A stretch of 64,000 bases of DNA from an uncultured Candidatus Saccharibacteria bacterium (GTDB taxonomy: Bacteria; Patescibacteriota; Saccharimonadia; Saccharimonadales; Saccharimonadaceae): the NCBI GenBank assembly GCA_948648655.1, contig CAPKVJ010000001.1, positions 43,033-107,032 on the forward strand. Direction: 5' to 3'. The notes beneath the pieces are model-generated. The model was not told where the DNA came from. It worked only from the letters and a program-made list of their open reading frames with translations, and did no database searches. Within the stretch, counting starts at the first letter, position 1. The number at the start of each line of letters is the position of its first letter. Shown piece after piece: positions 52,261-59,430 of the stretch. The position numbers were made by a program, and so were the translations under genes.

Positions 52261-52641
52261 ATGCCGGAAATTGCACAATATGAAAGTATCATCAATAATA
52301 AACCGATTCATATTGCAACTGTTACCCCGGACAATAGACCGAATTTGGCAGTGGCGTCGGACGTGCAAATCTATGAAAATGATAGAATAATTATCTCTGT
52401 CAATGAAATGGCTCATACGCAAGAAAATCTTCGTCATAATCCGGAGGTTGTGCTCACGGCTTTTGATAAGGATTGGAAAGGTGTGCGAATTTTTGGTCGA
52501 GCGAAATTTTATGCGAATGGTAAATATTATGATTTTTGTGAAAAGACCTTTTTTGGGAATGGCGAGGTGTCGCCGTTTGGCGCAACTAAACCAAAAGGGG
52601 CAATCCTAGTAAAGATTGATAGACTAGAGAGTTACGTATAG
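52261..52641 (+). CDS. Pyridoxamine 5'-phosphate oxidase-like flavin-binding protein
   Basis: 126 residues, a compact split-barrel fold: PIHIATVTPDNRPNLAVASDVQIY near 16-38 region, IISVNEMAHTQENLRHNPEVVL and the C-terminal ILVKIDRLESYV. Members of this family bind FMN or F420/heme and act as small reductases or oxidases; the specific reaction is unknown. GGAGGGAG precedes the ATG. It lies under the control of the structured leader just upstream and is followed six bases after its stop by cassette 6. Confidence 0.82.
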   Translation: MPEIAQYESIINNKPIHIATVTPDNRPNLAVASDVQIYENDRIIISVNEMAHTQENLRHNPEVVLTAFDKDWKGVRIFGRAKFYANGKYYDFCEKTFFGNGEVSPFGATKPKGAILVKIDRLESYV

Positions 52642-52647
52642 TTTATC

Positions 52648-52864
52648 TTTGTGCGCAGCGGGGTAGCAGACAATGCAAGTAAGGATATCAGAAATTCAGG
52701 TAATGGCGGATAGAATTGGACATCATTATCATATAGTTCTACAGCTACAGCTTATAGTGTTGATGTCTATTCTGGTATTAATATAGCCAATGGGTATTCA
52801 TATCGCTATAATGGCTTCTCCCTCCGCTGCCTAGCTAGTTAGAGTATAGGTAGTAGGAGGATAG
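52648..52864 (+). repeat. Surface-protein 3' cassette 6 (with in-frame stop)
   Basis: TTTGTGCGCAGCGG (52648-52661) opens FVRSGVADNASKD ... NWTSLSYSS ... YRYNGFSLRCLAS, stop at 52840-52842, followed by the full conserved tail to GGAGGATAG. Codon 22 is TAG (52711-52713), so this copy cannot be translated through; frame on both sides is preserved. That fits a silent or decaying donor. A hairpin GGCTATCCTG...CAGGATAGCC at 52871-52897 follows. Confidence 0.75.
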
Positions 52865-52870
52865 AAAATA

Positions 52871-52897
52871 GGCTATCCTGATTTCTTCAGGATAGCC
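52871..52897. terminator. Hairpin between cassette 6 and the convergent acidic-protein gene
   Basis: GGCTATCCTGA-TTTC-TTCAGGATAGCC, perfect pairing, TTCTTG on the plus side. Probably ends transcription from both directions. Confidence 0.65.
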
Positions 52898-52922
52898 TTC
52901 TTGCACGCAAGAATTCTTTTCA

Positions 52923-53777
52923 TTATTTATTTTTTGCCATTTTCGCTGCTTTTGCTGCCTCCATCTGCTTGAGCATGCCCAGATACTCTGCGGGATGACG
53001 AGTGTCATCATAAAAGGCAGATTCTCCGTCTTTTGTAACTATCATTACCCAGTATGCGCTATACTCGTGACGCTGTTCGGTTGGCAAATCTCCCAGATCT
53101 TTCTCTGTTAAATAGGTCTTGGAGTTTTCAGTTCTGAAAAGCAATGCGCGCTGGTAGAAAATTCCTTCTACTTCGGGATCCTCTACTACTTCCGCCTGCT
53201 CTACTTCGGGATCCTCTACTACTTCCGCCTGCTCTACTTCTGGGTCTCCTGTTACTTCCGCCTGCTGTTCTGCTTCGTCTTCCTGCTTGTCCTCGCCCAG
53301 TAAATCTGTAATCTCTGCTTCCGTCAGAACACCGTCGTTAGATGTCTGCTCTGCAGGCTGCTGGTTGGTGACTGCACTGTCCGGAGTATCAGCCATTTCC
53401 TGCTTGGCTGCCTCTTCTTTTTCGTCGCTATTGTCCATGCAATACTTATCAGTATCGATGATGCCGCGTTCGTTCAAGATTGCCCGGCCAACATCGACAA
53501 GCGCTGCACCCAGTGCGTTCTCGGTGTAGAGGTTTGCTACTATGCCTTCGGCGGTTGCCATTTCACACCCATCCGAATCATTCTTCTCAAAAATCTGTCC
53601 TAAAACCCAGATGTGCAGATTAGGGTCGAGAAGTCCCGCTTTTCCGTTCCGGTCGTAGGGGACCGGGCAGTCAATGCCGAACACTTCCATGGCGGCCATA
53701 AAGCCTTTGACAAAATTGACCTCGTCGGTCATATTATCGCCTAAAAGCACCTGTGCGTATTCCTCAAAAAGTTTCAT
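52923..53777 (-). CDS. Acidic protein with DPEVEQAEVVE tandem repeats
   Basis: 284 residues. About 1-120 is a folded-looking region with three or four cysteines; 120-205 is Glu/Gln/Ala-rich and contains near-identical 12-residue repeats (EQAEVVEDPEV), visible as 36-bp direct repeats at 53168-53265; 205-284 is a second compact domain (GIFYQRALLFRTENSK, YSAYWVMIVTKDGES) ending in an Ala/Lys helix. No signal peptide or known domain. AAAGGAGG ribosome site. Own consensus promoter with a palindrome at the -35. Lineage-specific; function unknown. Confidence 0.72.
   Translation of the reverse strand: MKLFEEYAQVLLGDNMTDEVNFVKGFMAAMEVFGIDCPVPYDRNGKAGLLDPNLHIWVLGQIFEKNDSDGCEMATAEGIVANLYTENALGAALVDVGRAILNERGIIDTDKYCMDNSDEKEEAAKQEMADTPDSAVTNQQPAEQTSNDGVLTEAEITDLLGEDKQEDEAEQQAEVTGDPEVEQAEVVEDPEVEQAEVVEDPEVEGIFYQRALLFRTENSKTYLTEKDLGDLPTEQRHEYSAYWVMIVTKDGESAFYDDTRHPAEYLGMLKQMEAAKAAKMAKNK
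53168..53265. repeat. 36-bp direct repeats inside the acidic-protein gene
   Basis: Nearly three copies of a unit beginning CTACTTCGGGATCC TCTACT; the first two are almost identical and the third has several changes. They could change copy number by slippage. Confidence 0.75.
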
Positions 53778-53896
53778 CTTAATTCCTCCTTTTTTCTTTG
53801 CTCTGTTTCATTGCATCTTCTCGCAGCATTCAGATAGAATACTAGGAGATTTCTGCAATGAAATGGAGGAATGAGAATTCTTGCTATAAAAATACG

Positions 53897-53956
53897 AGGC
53901 TGTGAATAGCCTATACTTTCATTGTAGCATGGATTGTAATAATTGTCAATGACAAT
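53897..53956 (-). promoter_or_regulatory. Promoter with palindromic operator and 5' hairpin
   Basis: TTGACA (53949-53944), 17 bp, TACAAT (53926-53921). The -35 lies within ATTGTCA-A-TGACAAT (53942-53956), a 7-bp inverted repeat typical of an operator. The RNA begins near 53914 with AGGCT-ATTCAC-AGCCT. A second inverted repeat TTTCATTGCA/TGCAATGAAA (53806-53863) spans the leader. Confidence 0.6.
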
Positions 53957-53997
53957 CCTAGTATTTAGGTAATTTTACCACTGCTCACACATTTTGT

Positions 53998-54003
53998 TAT
54001 AAT
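53998..54003 (+). promoter_or_regulatory. Extended -10 of the SPOUT methylase gene (leaderless)
   Basis: TGTTATAAT, 6 nt before the ATG at 54010. Confidence 0.6.
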
Positions 54004-54009
54004 AAATAT

Positions 54010-54516
54010 ATGGAAATTACCCTAGTACTGCACAATATTCGCTCGACATATAATGTGGGAGCAATTCTGCGGACAGCGGAAGGACTGGGCATCAAAGCGG
54101 TGGCTTATTCGGGATACACACCACGTTACAATGACGCAAAGCTATTGCCGCACCTGCGGACGAAGCTCAATCACCAGATCGCAAAGTCGGCTCTGGGGGC
54201 GGAGGAGATGGTGCAGCAGAAGATGGTTGATGACCTAGTGGGTTGGCTAGAAGATGAAAGAGCTGCTGACAAAACGATAATTGGACTGGAAAACAATTTG
54301 GCACCCGAGGAAGTGCCAAAAAAGCTAATATTAGGCGAAAAATTGCCCGAAATGCGAGAAGTTGTATTAGTGCTGGGTGAGGAAGTCTCTGGAATACCGC
54401 CTGAGATCCGTGAACGGCTTGATTACTTCCTCGAAATTCCAATGTTGGGGCTTAAAGAGTCATTCAATGTGTCGGTCGCAACCGCAATTGCGCTCTGGGG
54501 GCTATTGCATAGCTAG
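54010..54516 (+). CDS. SPOUT-family RNA methyltransferase (TrmH-like)
   Basis: 168 residues, catalytic domain only. VLHNIRSTYNVGAILRTAEG (motif 1 Asn/Arg; about 5-24), VVLVLGEEVSGIPPE (motif 2, about 118-132) and IPMLGLKESFNVSVATAIALW (motif 3 knot, about 143-163) are all present; keep these as the diagnostic pieces. Likely 2'-O-methylation of rRNA or tRNA. The target is unclear without an extra RNA-binding domain. Leaderless-type start; ends convergently one base from the LOG gene. Confidence 0.9.
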   Translation: MEITLVLHNIRSTYNVGAILRTAEGLGIKAVAYSGYTPRYNDAKLLPHLRTKLNHQIAKSALGAEEMVQQKMVDDLVGWLEDERAADKTIIGLENNLAPEEVPKKLILGEKLPEMREVVLVLGEEVSGIPPEIRERLDYFLEIPMLGLKESFNVSVATAIALWGLLHS

Positions 54517-54517
54517 A

Positions 54518-55249
54518 TTATTTGATTAGCTTCTCTTCGTCGCTTAATTGACGCATACCGGAGGCACTAGAAAAACCATCATAATAATTAGTCTTGATCG
54601 GTGGATGGCCGATTTTGTTGGCGGCATTGACGATTTCTTCTAGGCTGTCGGTGATTTCATAAATCTTGAGATCATTCTTTGAGACTAGGCCAAGCGGTAG
54701 CATTTTTGTCTGATAGAATTTATCTAATGGCCGCCAGAAGCTCTTGCCATACAGGAAAACCGGCATCTTTGGCATCTTCCCCTCTTGCATTAGGATGATG
54801 ATTTCGCTTAATTCGTCCATCGTACCCAGTCCACCTGGAAACATAACGTAGACTTTGGCCGACATCGCCAGCATCACCTTGCGAGCGAAAAAGTACTGAA
54901 ACTGCATCGTGTCGGTCAAATATGGATTGGGGTACTGCTCGTGTTTTAGGGTGATATTGAGGCCAATACTTCTGCCTCCGTATTCAAAAGCACCTTGATT
55001 GGCGGCCTCCATGATGCCGGGTCCACCACCAGTAATCACAGCATGGCCGTTTTGTGCTAGTAGTTGTCCTAATTCCCTAGCTTTTTTGCAATATTTGTTA
55101 TCCTGTGGTAGACGCGCGGAGCCAAAAATCGTTACGCCTTGCGGATAGGTGCGGACAATTTTGAGCCCACGTTCCAAATCATTAGCGTAGGCTTTGGCAC
55201 GCTCAACATCAGCCGCTTCGAGTTGTTTGAGGATTTCTTCGTCTAACAT
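54518..55249 (-). CDS. LOG-family protein (cytokinin riboside phosphoribohydrolase-like)
   Basis: 243 residues. ITGGGPGIMEAANQGA (about 95) and PGGLGTMDELSEI (about 160, the PGGxGTxxE motif) identify the family, which hydrolyses nucleoside monophosphates to base and ribose 5-phosphate. In bacteria this feeds nucleotide turnover (PpnN-like). The start overlaps the kinase gene stop (TAATG). Grouping with rpiB, the epimerase and a PfkB kinase suggests a ribose-phosphate salvage operon. Confidence 0.88.
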   Translation of the reverse strand: MLDEEILKQLEAADVERAKAYANDLERGLKIVRTYPQGVTIFGSARLPQDNKYCKKARELGQLLAQNGHAVITGGGPGIMEAANQGAFEYGGRSIGLNITLKHEQYPNPYLTDTMQFQYFFARKVMLAMSAKVYVMFPGGLGTMDELSEIIILMQEGKMPKMPVFLYGKSFWRPLDKFYQTKMLPLGLVSKNDLKIYEITDSLEEIVNAANKIGHPPIKTNYYDGFSSASGMRQLSDEEKLIK

Positions 55250-56241
55250 TATCTCCCTTTCGTACTTTTAAATTCTAATTCGGTAATAGCTTGAAGAGGC
55301 ATGGGGTGCAAATCTTCATCGCCATACAATATTCCGGATTTCGCACCGTATTTCTGTACTACACTAGCAGCGTTAGCAGATGCAAACTGCAGGGCTGTGC
55401 TAAATTCGGCACCATTTGCCCACTTGGTGAGGAATCCGGAGCCAAAAGCATCACCAGCTCCAGTAGCGTCGCGGACTTTGACTTGCTCATAAACTCCTAG
55501 ACGATACGTCTCATGATGATCGGTAGCAATCGCACCCATGCTCCCATCGGTGACCAATACAGTCTCACAATAGGCCGCGAGATGACCCAATAGCTCCGTC
55601 AGTAGAACTCCTGGTACAATTCGTGACGCTTCTTGTTTGTTTACCAATAGGACATCTACATCCTCAAGCAAGCCGATAAGTTTTTTGCTCTCTGCAAGCT
55701 CCAGCTCGCCAGGATTGAACATAACTCTAGCGCCAATGGTGTGGGCTTTTTCAAAGAACTCTAGCAAAGTTTCCATATCTCCACAGAGGCTCGTCACATA
55801 AAGCCAATCGGGAGAAATTAAATCTAAATCATCAGGCTGAAAATTGCGAAAGGTCTTTGAAACTCCTCGATGAGTTAAAACCGTGCGTTCGCCAGTCTTG
55901 GCATCAAGCAAGACGACCGATGTTCCTGTAGCTCCACGCAAATATCCGACATAGCTACTGTCAATATTTTCACGGTCGAGACAAGCTAACACCGCTTCTC
56001 CGGCATCATCGTGAGCCAAATTCCCCATAAAGATAGTCTCGTTACCGGTACGTGCAAAACACACAGCAGCATTTGTTCCGCCACCGCCGATATCGTAATG
56101 TACTTTGTCGATATCTATCTTGGAGCCAATTGTGAGTTCGCTAAAGATTGATTGCCCTCCGATTTCGACACCAGCAAAATCATCGCGATCGATGAGATAG
56201 ATATCCTGTAAGGCACTACCCAATGCTACAATGCGTGCCAT
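55249..56241 (-). CDS. PfkB-family carbohydrate/nucleoside kinase
   Basis: 330 residues. The family's two signatures are present: GGGGTNAAVCFARTG near 52 and VRDATGAGDAFGSGFL with the catalytic Asp near 262-277. Phosphorylates a sugar or nucleoside (ribose, adenosine, fructose 6-phosphate are family options). With LOG, rpe-like and rpiB neighbours, ribose or a nucleoside is the best guess. ATG follows directly after the epimerase stop. Confidence 0.9.
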   Translation of the reverse strand: MARIVALGSALQDIYLIDRDDFAGVEIGGQSIFSELTIGSKIDIDKVHYDIGGGGTNAAVCFARTGNETIFMGNLAHDDAGEAVLACLDRENIDSSYVGYLRGATGTSVVLLDAKTGERTVLTHRGVSKTFRNFQPDDLDLISPDWLYVTSLCGDMETLLEFFEKAHTIGARVMFNPGELELAESKKLIGLLEDVDVLLVNKQEASRIVPGVLLTELLGHLAAYCETVLVTDGSMGAIATDHHETYRLGVYEQVKVRDATGAGDAFGSGFLTKWANGAEFSTALQFASANAASVVQKYGAKSGILYGDEDLHPMPLQAITELEFKSTKGR

Positions 56242-56889
56242 CTAAATCAAAACGCCCTTCTTTTCGGATTCGGTGATGAGAGATTGATACATGGCAGCGG
56301 GATCTTCGGCATTTGTAATCGCACTACCGACATTAATAACGTCAATGCCAGCATGTGCTAATGCGCGGATGTTGCTCAAATTTACACCGCCATCCCAGCC
56401 GATTTCTATTTCGGATTTGATAGCACGAATTAGTGGAATTTTCTCGACCTGCATCATATCAATCGTGCCCCCCTGTCGCCCCAATTCACCGGCAAAGATC
56501 ATGACATGGTCAGCTTCAGTGATTAGCTGCTGGACGCGTCCCGGAAAAGTCGTCTTAATCAGTGCAAGACCCGCTTTGATACCGGCATTTTTTAGTTCGG
56601 TAAACATTCCAGCGATGTCATCATCAGCTTCAGCATGCAAGATGCACAGACTGGGTTTCAAAGCTAGAATTTGTTGCAGATGCTCACTGGGGCGTGCTGA
56701 CATGATATGTAGATCAATTGTGGCATCTGCAGGCAGGCTCATATTGGTCAATGGTACGAGCGTAGTCGGAGCGAAGCTACCATCTGACGAGTCAATTTGA
56801 ATACGTTTGGTGAACTGCGCAAAACGTTCCAGACTCGCATTGAATACGTTGCTATCATCAGTGGTAATTGTGGGAACAATCGTCGACAT
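56242..56889 (-). CDS. Ribulose-phosphate 3-epimerase-like protein
   Basis: 215 residues, a TIM barrel. IQIDSSDGSFAPTT near 30, DLHIMSARPSEHL near 59, EIGWDGGVNLSNI near 160 and AGIDVINVGSAIT near 180 match the epimerase pattern. Usual metal ligands are HxD: here the strand reads RIQIDSSDG and DLHIM, so ligands are partly conserved, though VDGG is WDGG. Probably interconverts ribulose 5-phosphate and xylulose 5-phosphate; a divergent relative is possible. GAGGAGGAAT site inside rpiB. Confidence 0.8.
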   Translation of the reverse strand: MSTIVPTITTDDSNVFNASLERFAQFTKRIQIDSSDGSFAPTTLVPLTNMSLPADATIDLHIMSARPSEHLQQILALKPSLCILHAEADDDIAGMFTELKNAGIKAGLALIKTTFPGRVQQLITEADHVMIFAGELGRQGGTIDMMQVEKIPLIRAIKSEIEIGWDGGVNLSNIRALAHAGIDVINVGSAITNAEDPAAMYQSLITESEKKGVLI

Positions 56890-56891
56890 TC

Positions 56892-57419
56892 TTATTCCTC
56901 CTCGCTGTTCTCCTCGTTGCCCTGTGTAGAGGCAAGCTTAAAGCCAGCGTTGATACCCTTGAGAACCGGATCCTCATCAAGACGCTTGACTCGACGAGCG
57001 TAACGCTCATCAAGCTTCGGACGAGCATGACAAAATGCTTTGACGATGCGCTCCATAGTGTCAACATCTAATTGATCTGCTGACAAGCAAAGGACGTTGG
57101 CATAATCATCCTCGCGCCCCAAGCGCGCACTAGCTTCACTGTCAGCATTGATGGCGCGGATGCCTTTTACGCGGTTTGCTTGCATACAGACGCCGTGTGC
57201 GGAGCCACACAAGAGAACGCCAAAACTGTGCTTGTTTTGCAAAACAGCCTGCGCTACAGCGAGAGCCGGATCGTTGAAATCGTCATTTTCGTCATAAGTT
57301 TCAGCGCCTAAATCTTCCGCAATGACATTTTCGTGACACTCATTGAGCATCGGAAAGAGCTCTTCTTTTTTCTTAAATCCGCGATGGTCAGCACCGAGAT
57401 AAATCCGATATTCTGGCAT
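56892..57419 (-). CDS. rpiB: Ribose 5-phosphate isomerase B
   Basis: 175 residues. IYLGADHRGFKKKEEL (about 6-21), GVLLCGSAHGVCMQANRVKGIRA with the catalytic Cys (about 72-94; only CGSAHG is diagnostic) and the DDYANVLCLSA helix are family features. Interconverts ribose and ribulose 5-phosphate. The usual CGSGxG is CGSAHG. AAAGGAGGAAT before the ATG. First of a four-gene run downstream of gapA. Confidence 0.92.
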   Translation of the reverse strand: MPEYRIYLGADHRGFKKKEELFPMLNECHENVIAEDLGAETYDENDDFNDPALAVAQAVLQNKHSFGVLLCGSAHGVCMQANRVKGIRAINADSEASARLGREDDYANVLCLSADQLDVDTMERIVKAFCHARPKLDERYARRVKRLDEDPVLKGINAGFKLASTQGNEENSEEE

Positions 57420-57447
57420 ATTCCTCCTTTATTTTATTATTAGGCTA

Positions 57448-58452
57448 CTATATTTCACGACCAAAATCAACCGATAACTCGACGAGGCGATTAGAATAAC
57501 CCCATTCGTTGTCATACCAAGCAATGACTTTGACAAGCGTCCCTCCGACTACGTCAGTCAGAGATAGATCAACAACGGCAGAATGTGAATTTCCACGAAA
57601 GTCCGAGCTTACCAGCTCATCGTGCGTAACGTCTAGGATACCTTCATAATATGGCTCACGCGAAGAGCGTTCAAGGACTTCATTGATCTCTTCTTTGGTC
57701 ACTTCACGTTTCAAAACGGCTGTAATATCAGCCAACGAGACAACTAGGCTCGGTACTCTGACACTCAAGCCATTAAATTTGTCCTTTAGGCTAGGAATCG
57801 TCACAGCAGTAGTCTTGGAGGCACCAGTAGTAGTCGGAGCGATGTTGACTCCGGCGGCACGAGCTTCACGTGGGTCTTTGGCAACGTCGTCGACTAACTT
57901 CTGGGAGGCAGTGTAGGAATGGACGGTGGTCATCATGGCTTTGTCGATACCAAAGTTATCCTCGAGGACCTTCATGACTGGAGCGATACAGTTTGTCGTG
58001 CAGCTAGCACAAGATAGAATCTCGTCATCTGCAGTTACGACTTCTTCATTAACGCCCAGCACGACGGTCTTGGCACCTGGACCTTTCGCTGGAGCAGAGA
58101 TGATAACCTTGCGTGCGCCAGCTTTGATATGGGCGCGGGCATCAGCGGGATTAGTAAAACGCCCGGTACATTCCAGCACGGCGTCAATCTTCAGACGATC
58201 CCATGGGAGGCGCATCGGTTCAGGCTCGTTAAGAAAGAGGATCTTCACACCATCGACGATGATATGTCGGTCATCATAGCTGACGTCATGGTCGTAGACA
58301 CCATAAGCTGAATCGTATTTGAGAAGATGGGCAAAGTCACCTGGATTACCGATACTATTGATCGCAATAATCTCGGCATCACGGCGTTCAAAGGCAATCT
58401 TGAAAGCGCAACGTCCGATTCGTCCGAAACCGTTGATAGCTAATCTTACCAT
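57448..58452 (-). CDS. gapA: Glyceraldehyde-3-phosphate dehydrogenase
   Basis: Central glycolytic enzyme. 334 residues. INGFGRIGR (NAD loop), SCASCTTNCIAPV with the catalytic Cys (about 150-162), HSYTASQKLVD and WYDNEWGYSNR are conserved. The position-32 region reads INSIG where NAD-specific enzymes have INDL; loss of that Asp can permit NADP use, so cofactor choice is open. TGCTATAAT at about 58490-58495 and AGGAGG before the ATG: here the mRNA does have a leader. Confidence 0.96.
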   Translation of the reverse strand: MVRLAINGFGRIGRCAFKIAFERRDAEIIAINSIGNPGDFAHLLKYDSAYGVYDHDVSYDDRHIIVDGVKILFLNEPEPMRLPWDRLKIDAVLECTGRFTNPADARAHIKAGARKVIISAPAKGPGAKTVVLGVNEEVVTADDEILSCASCTTNCIAPVMKVLEDNFGIDKAMMTTVHSYTASQKLVDDVAKDPREARAAGVNIAPTTTGASKTTAVTIPSLKDKFNGLSVRVPSLVVSLADITAVLKREVTKEEINEVLERSSREPYYEGILDVTHDELVSSDFRGNSHSAVVDLSLTDVVGGTLVKVIAWYDNEWGYSNRLVELSVDFGREI

Positions 58453-58562
58453 TTATTTTGCCTCCTAGTTCTACTTTGTATTTAATTATAGCATAAGTTT
58501 TTCAGTTGTGGAGGGATTTTGGCAAAATTTGGGTGAAAGTTGGAAAATTAAGCGGCTCTTCC

Positions 58563-58620
58563 TTGACTTTTATCATAATGTGCGCTATAATGGAAGTATG
58601 GCTCGGGTTTTGATGGGCTA
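58563..58620 (+). promoter_or_regulatory. Promoter and 5' hairpin for the gene at 58648
   Basis: TTGACT (58563-58568), 17 bp, TATAAT (58586-58591). The RNA starts near 58598 at a hairpin TGGCTC...GGGCTA (58599-58620, with G-U pairs). Confidence 0.7.
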
Positions 58621-58647
58621 AAAATAAGAAAAGGGTGGTGGACATTA

Positions 58648-59211
58648 ATGTATTTAGATCTGAATTATAGCAACTTCGTAGGTGAGGCGGCGCTGCAAAA
58701 GGAAGAGGTGAAAAGGTTCGATCCTGTCGCGGAATTAGAGTTAAAAACCGAGCAGGATTTTGTGTATAGCTTAACGGATGCTCTGGCGAAAATTTATTCT
58801 GGTATTAGTGAACCCCTTTATCTGCGCGTGTATGAATTTCAAAACAAGGCACAGTATCCGACATGGGAAATTATGGTGACAAATAAGGAATATGCGAAGC
58901 GCTTGGAAATTTTCCGGACTGTGGGAGAGAAGCATTTGTTTACTACATCTCTGCATCAGCCTTATATCGCATTACATTCTAAAGACCCTGTCGAAAACTA
59001 CGGTGGCAGTCTGGGCGTAGAACTAATGATGTTTGGCAGTCAGTCAGGTGATGACAGGCACTGGAAGGAAGATTCACGTGCCGAAGCGATGGCCTACCTT
59101 ACGCTGATTGAGTACCAGAGGAAAATCGCACAGTTTTATCCGGAATGGACGACGCATTATATCGATGTACCGCTGATTAAGTCCTGGCAGATTATTGGTC
59201 TGGAGCAATAA
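58648..59211 (+). CDS. Uncharacterised accessory protein
   Basis: 187 residues, acidic, no signal peptide or membrane segment. An alpha/beta pattern with several conserved-looking aromatic stretches (SGISEPLYLRVYEF, YPTWEIMVTNKEY, FYPEWTTHYIDVP). I recognise no family. GGGTGGTGG precedes the ATG. It has its own promoter and terminator, and is the first of three plus-strand accessory genes with the same promoter style. Confidence 0.7.
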   Translation: MYLDLNYSNFVGEAALQKEEVKRFDPVAELELKTEQDFVYSLTDALAKIYSGISEPLYLRVYEFQNKAQYPTWEIMVTNKEYAKRLEIFRTVGEKHLFTTSLHQPYIALHSKDPVENYGGSLGVELMMFGSQSGDDRHWKEDSRAEAMAYLTLIEYQRKIAQFYPEWTTHYIDVPLIKSWQIIGLEQ

Positions 59212-59212
59212 T

Positions 59213-59250
59213 CTTTGTACTAGTACAAAGGTCTCAAGGAGGTGATAGCT
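59213..59250 (+). other. Palindrome, orphan Shine-Dalgarno and second palindrome
   Basis: Directly after the stop: CTTTGTACTAGTACAAAG (perfect 18-nt palindrome, 59213-59230), then AAGGAGGTGAT, then ATAGCTAGCTAT. No start codon follows in useful distance except TTG TAA. The arrangement recalls the orphan site at 10205-10279. Confidence 0.5.
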
Positions 59251-59280
59251 AGCTATATTTTGTAATCTAGGTTTATGGAG

Positions 59281-59312
59281 GCGTCCTCTGGATCGGAGGA
59301 CGCTGAATTTTT
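59281..59312 (+). terminator. Terminator of the gene at 58648
   Basis: GCGTCCTC-TGGATCG-GAGGACGC followed by TGAATTTTTG. Confidence 0.85.
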
Positions 59313-59325
59313 GATCAGCTCCCTA

Positions 59326-59380
59326 TTGACGCTCTACCATATGTATGTTATAATGACGTTAGGGGCGTACGCTCCTTAAC
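59326..59380 (+). promoter_or_regulatory. Promoter and 5' hairpin of the hydrolase gene at 59431
   Basis: TTGACG (59326-59331), 17 bp, TATAAT (59349-59354); the RNA begins in the hairpin AGGGGCGTACGCTCCT. Confidence 0.7.
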
Positions 59381-59430
59381 ATGGCATACAGACAACGTAA
59401 GTATTCAAAAAACGAAAGGGGGTGTTTTGT

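Noticed and set aside
52711..52713. Stop-codon recoding (TAG as sense)
   Set aside because: TAG terminates several normal frames here, including the other cassettes, so recoding is unlikely.
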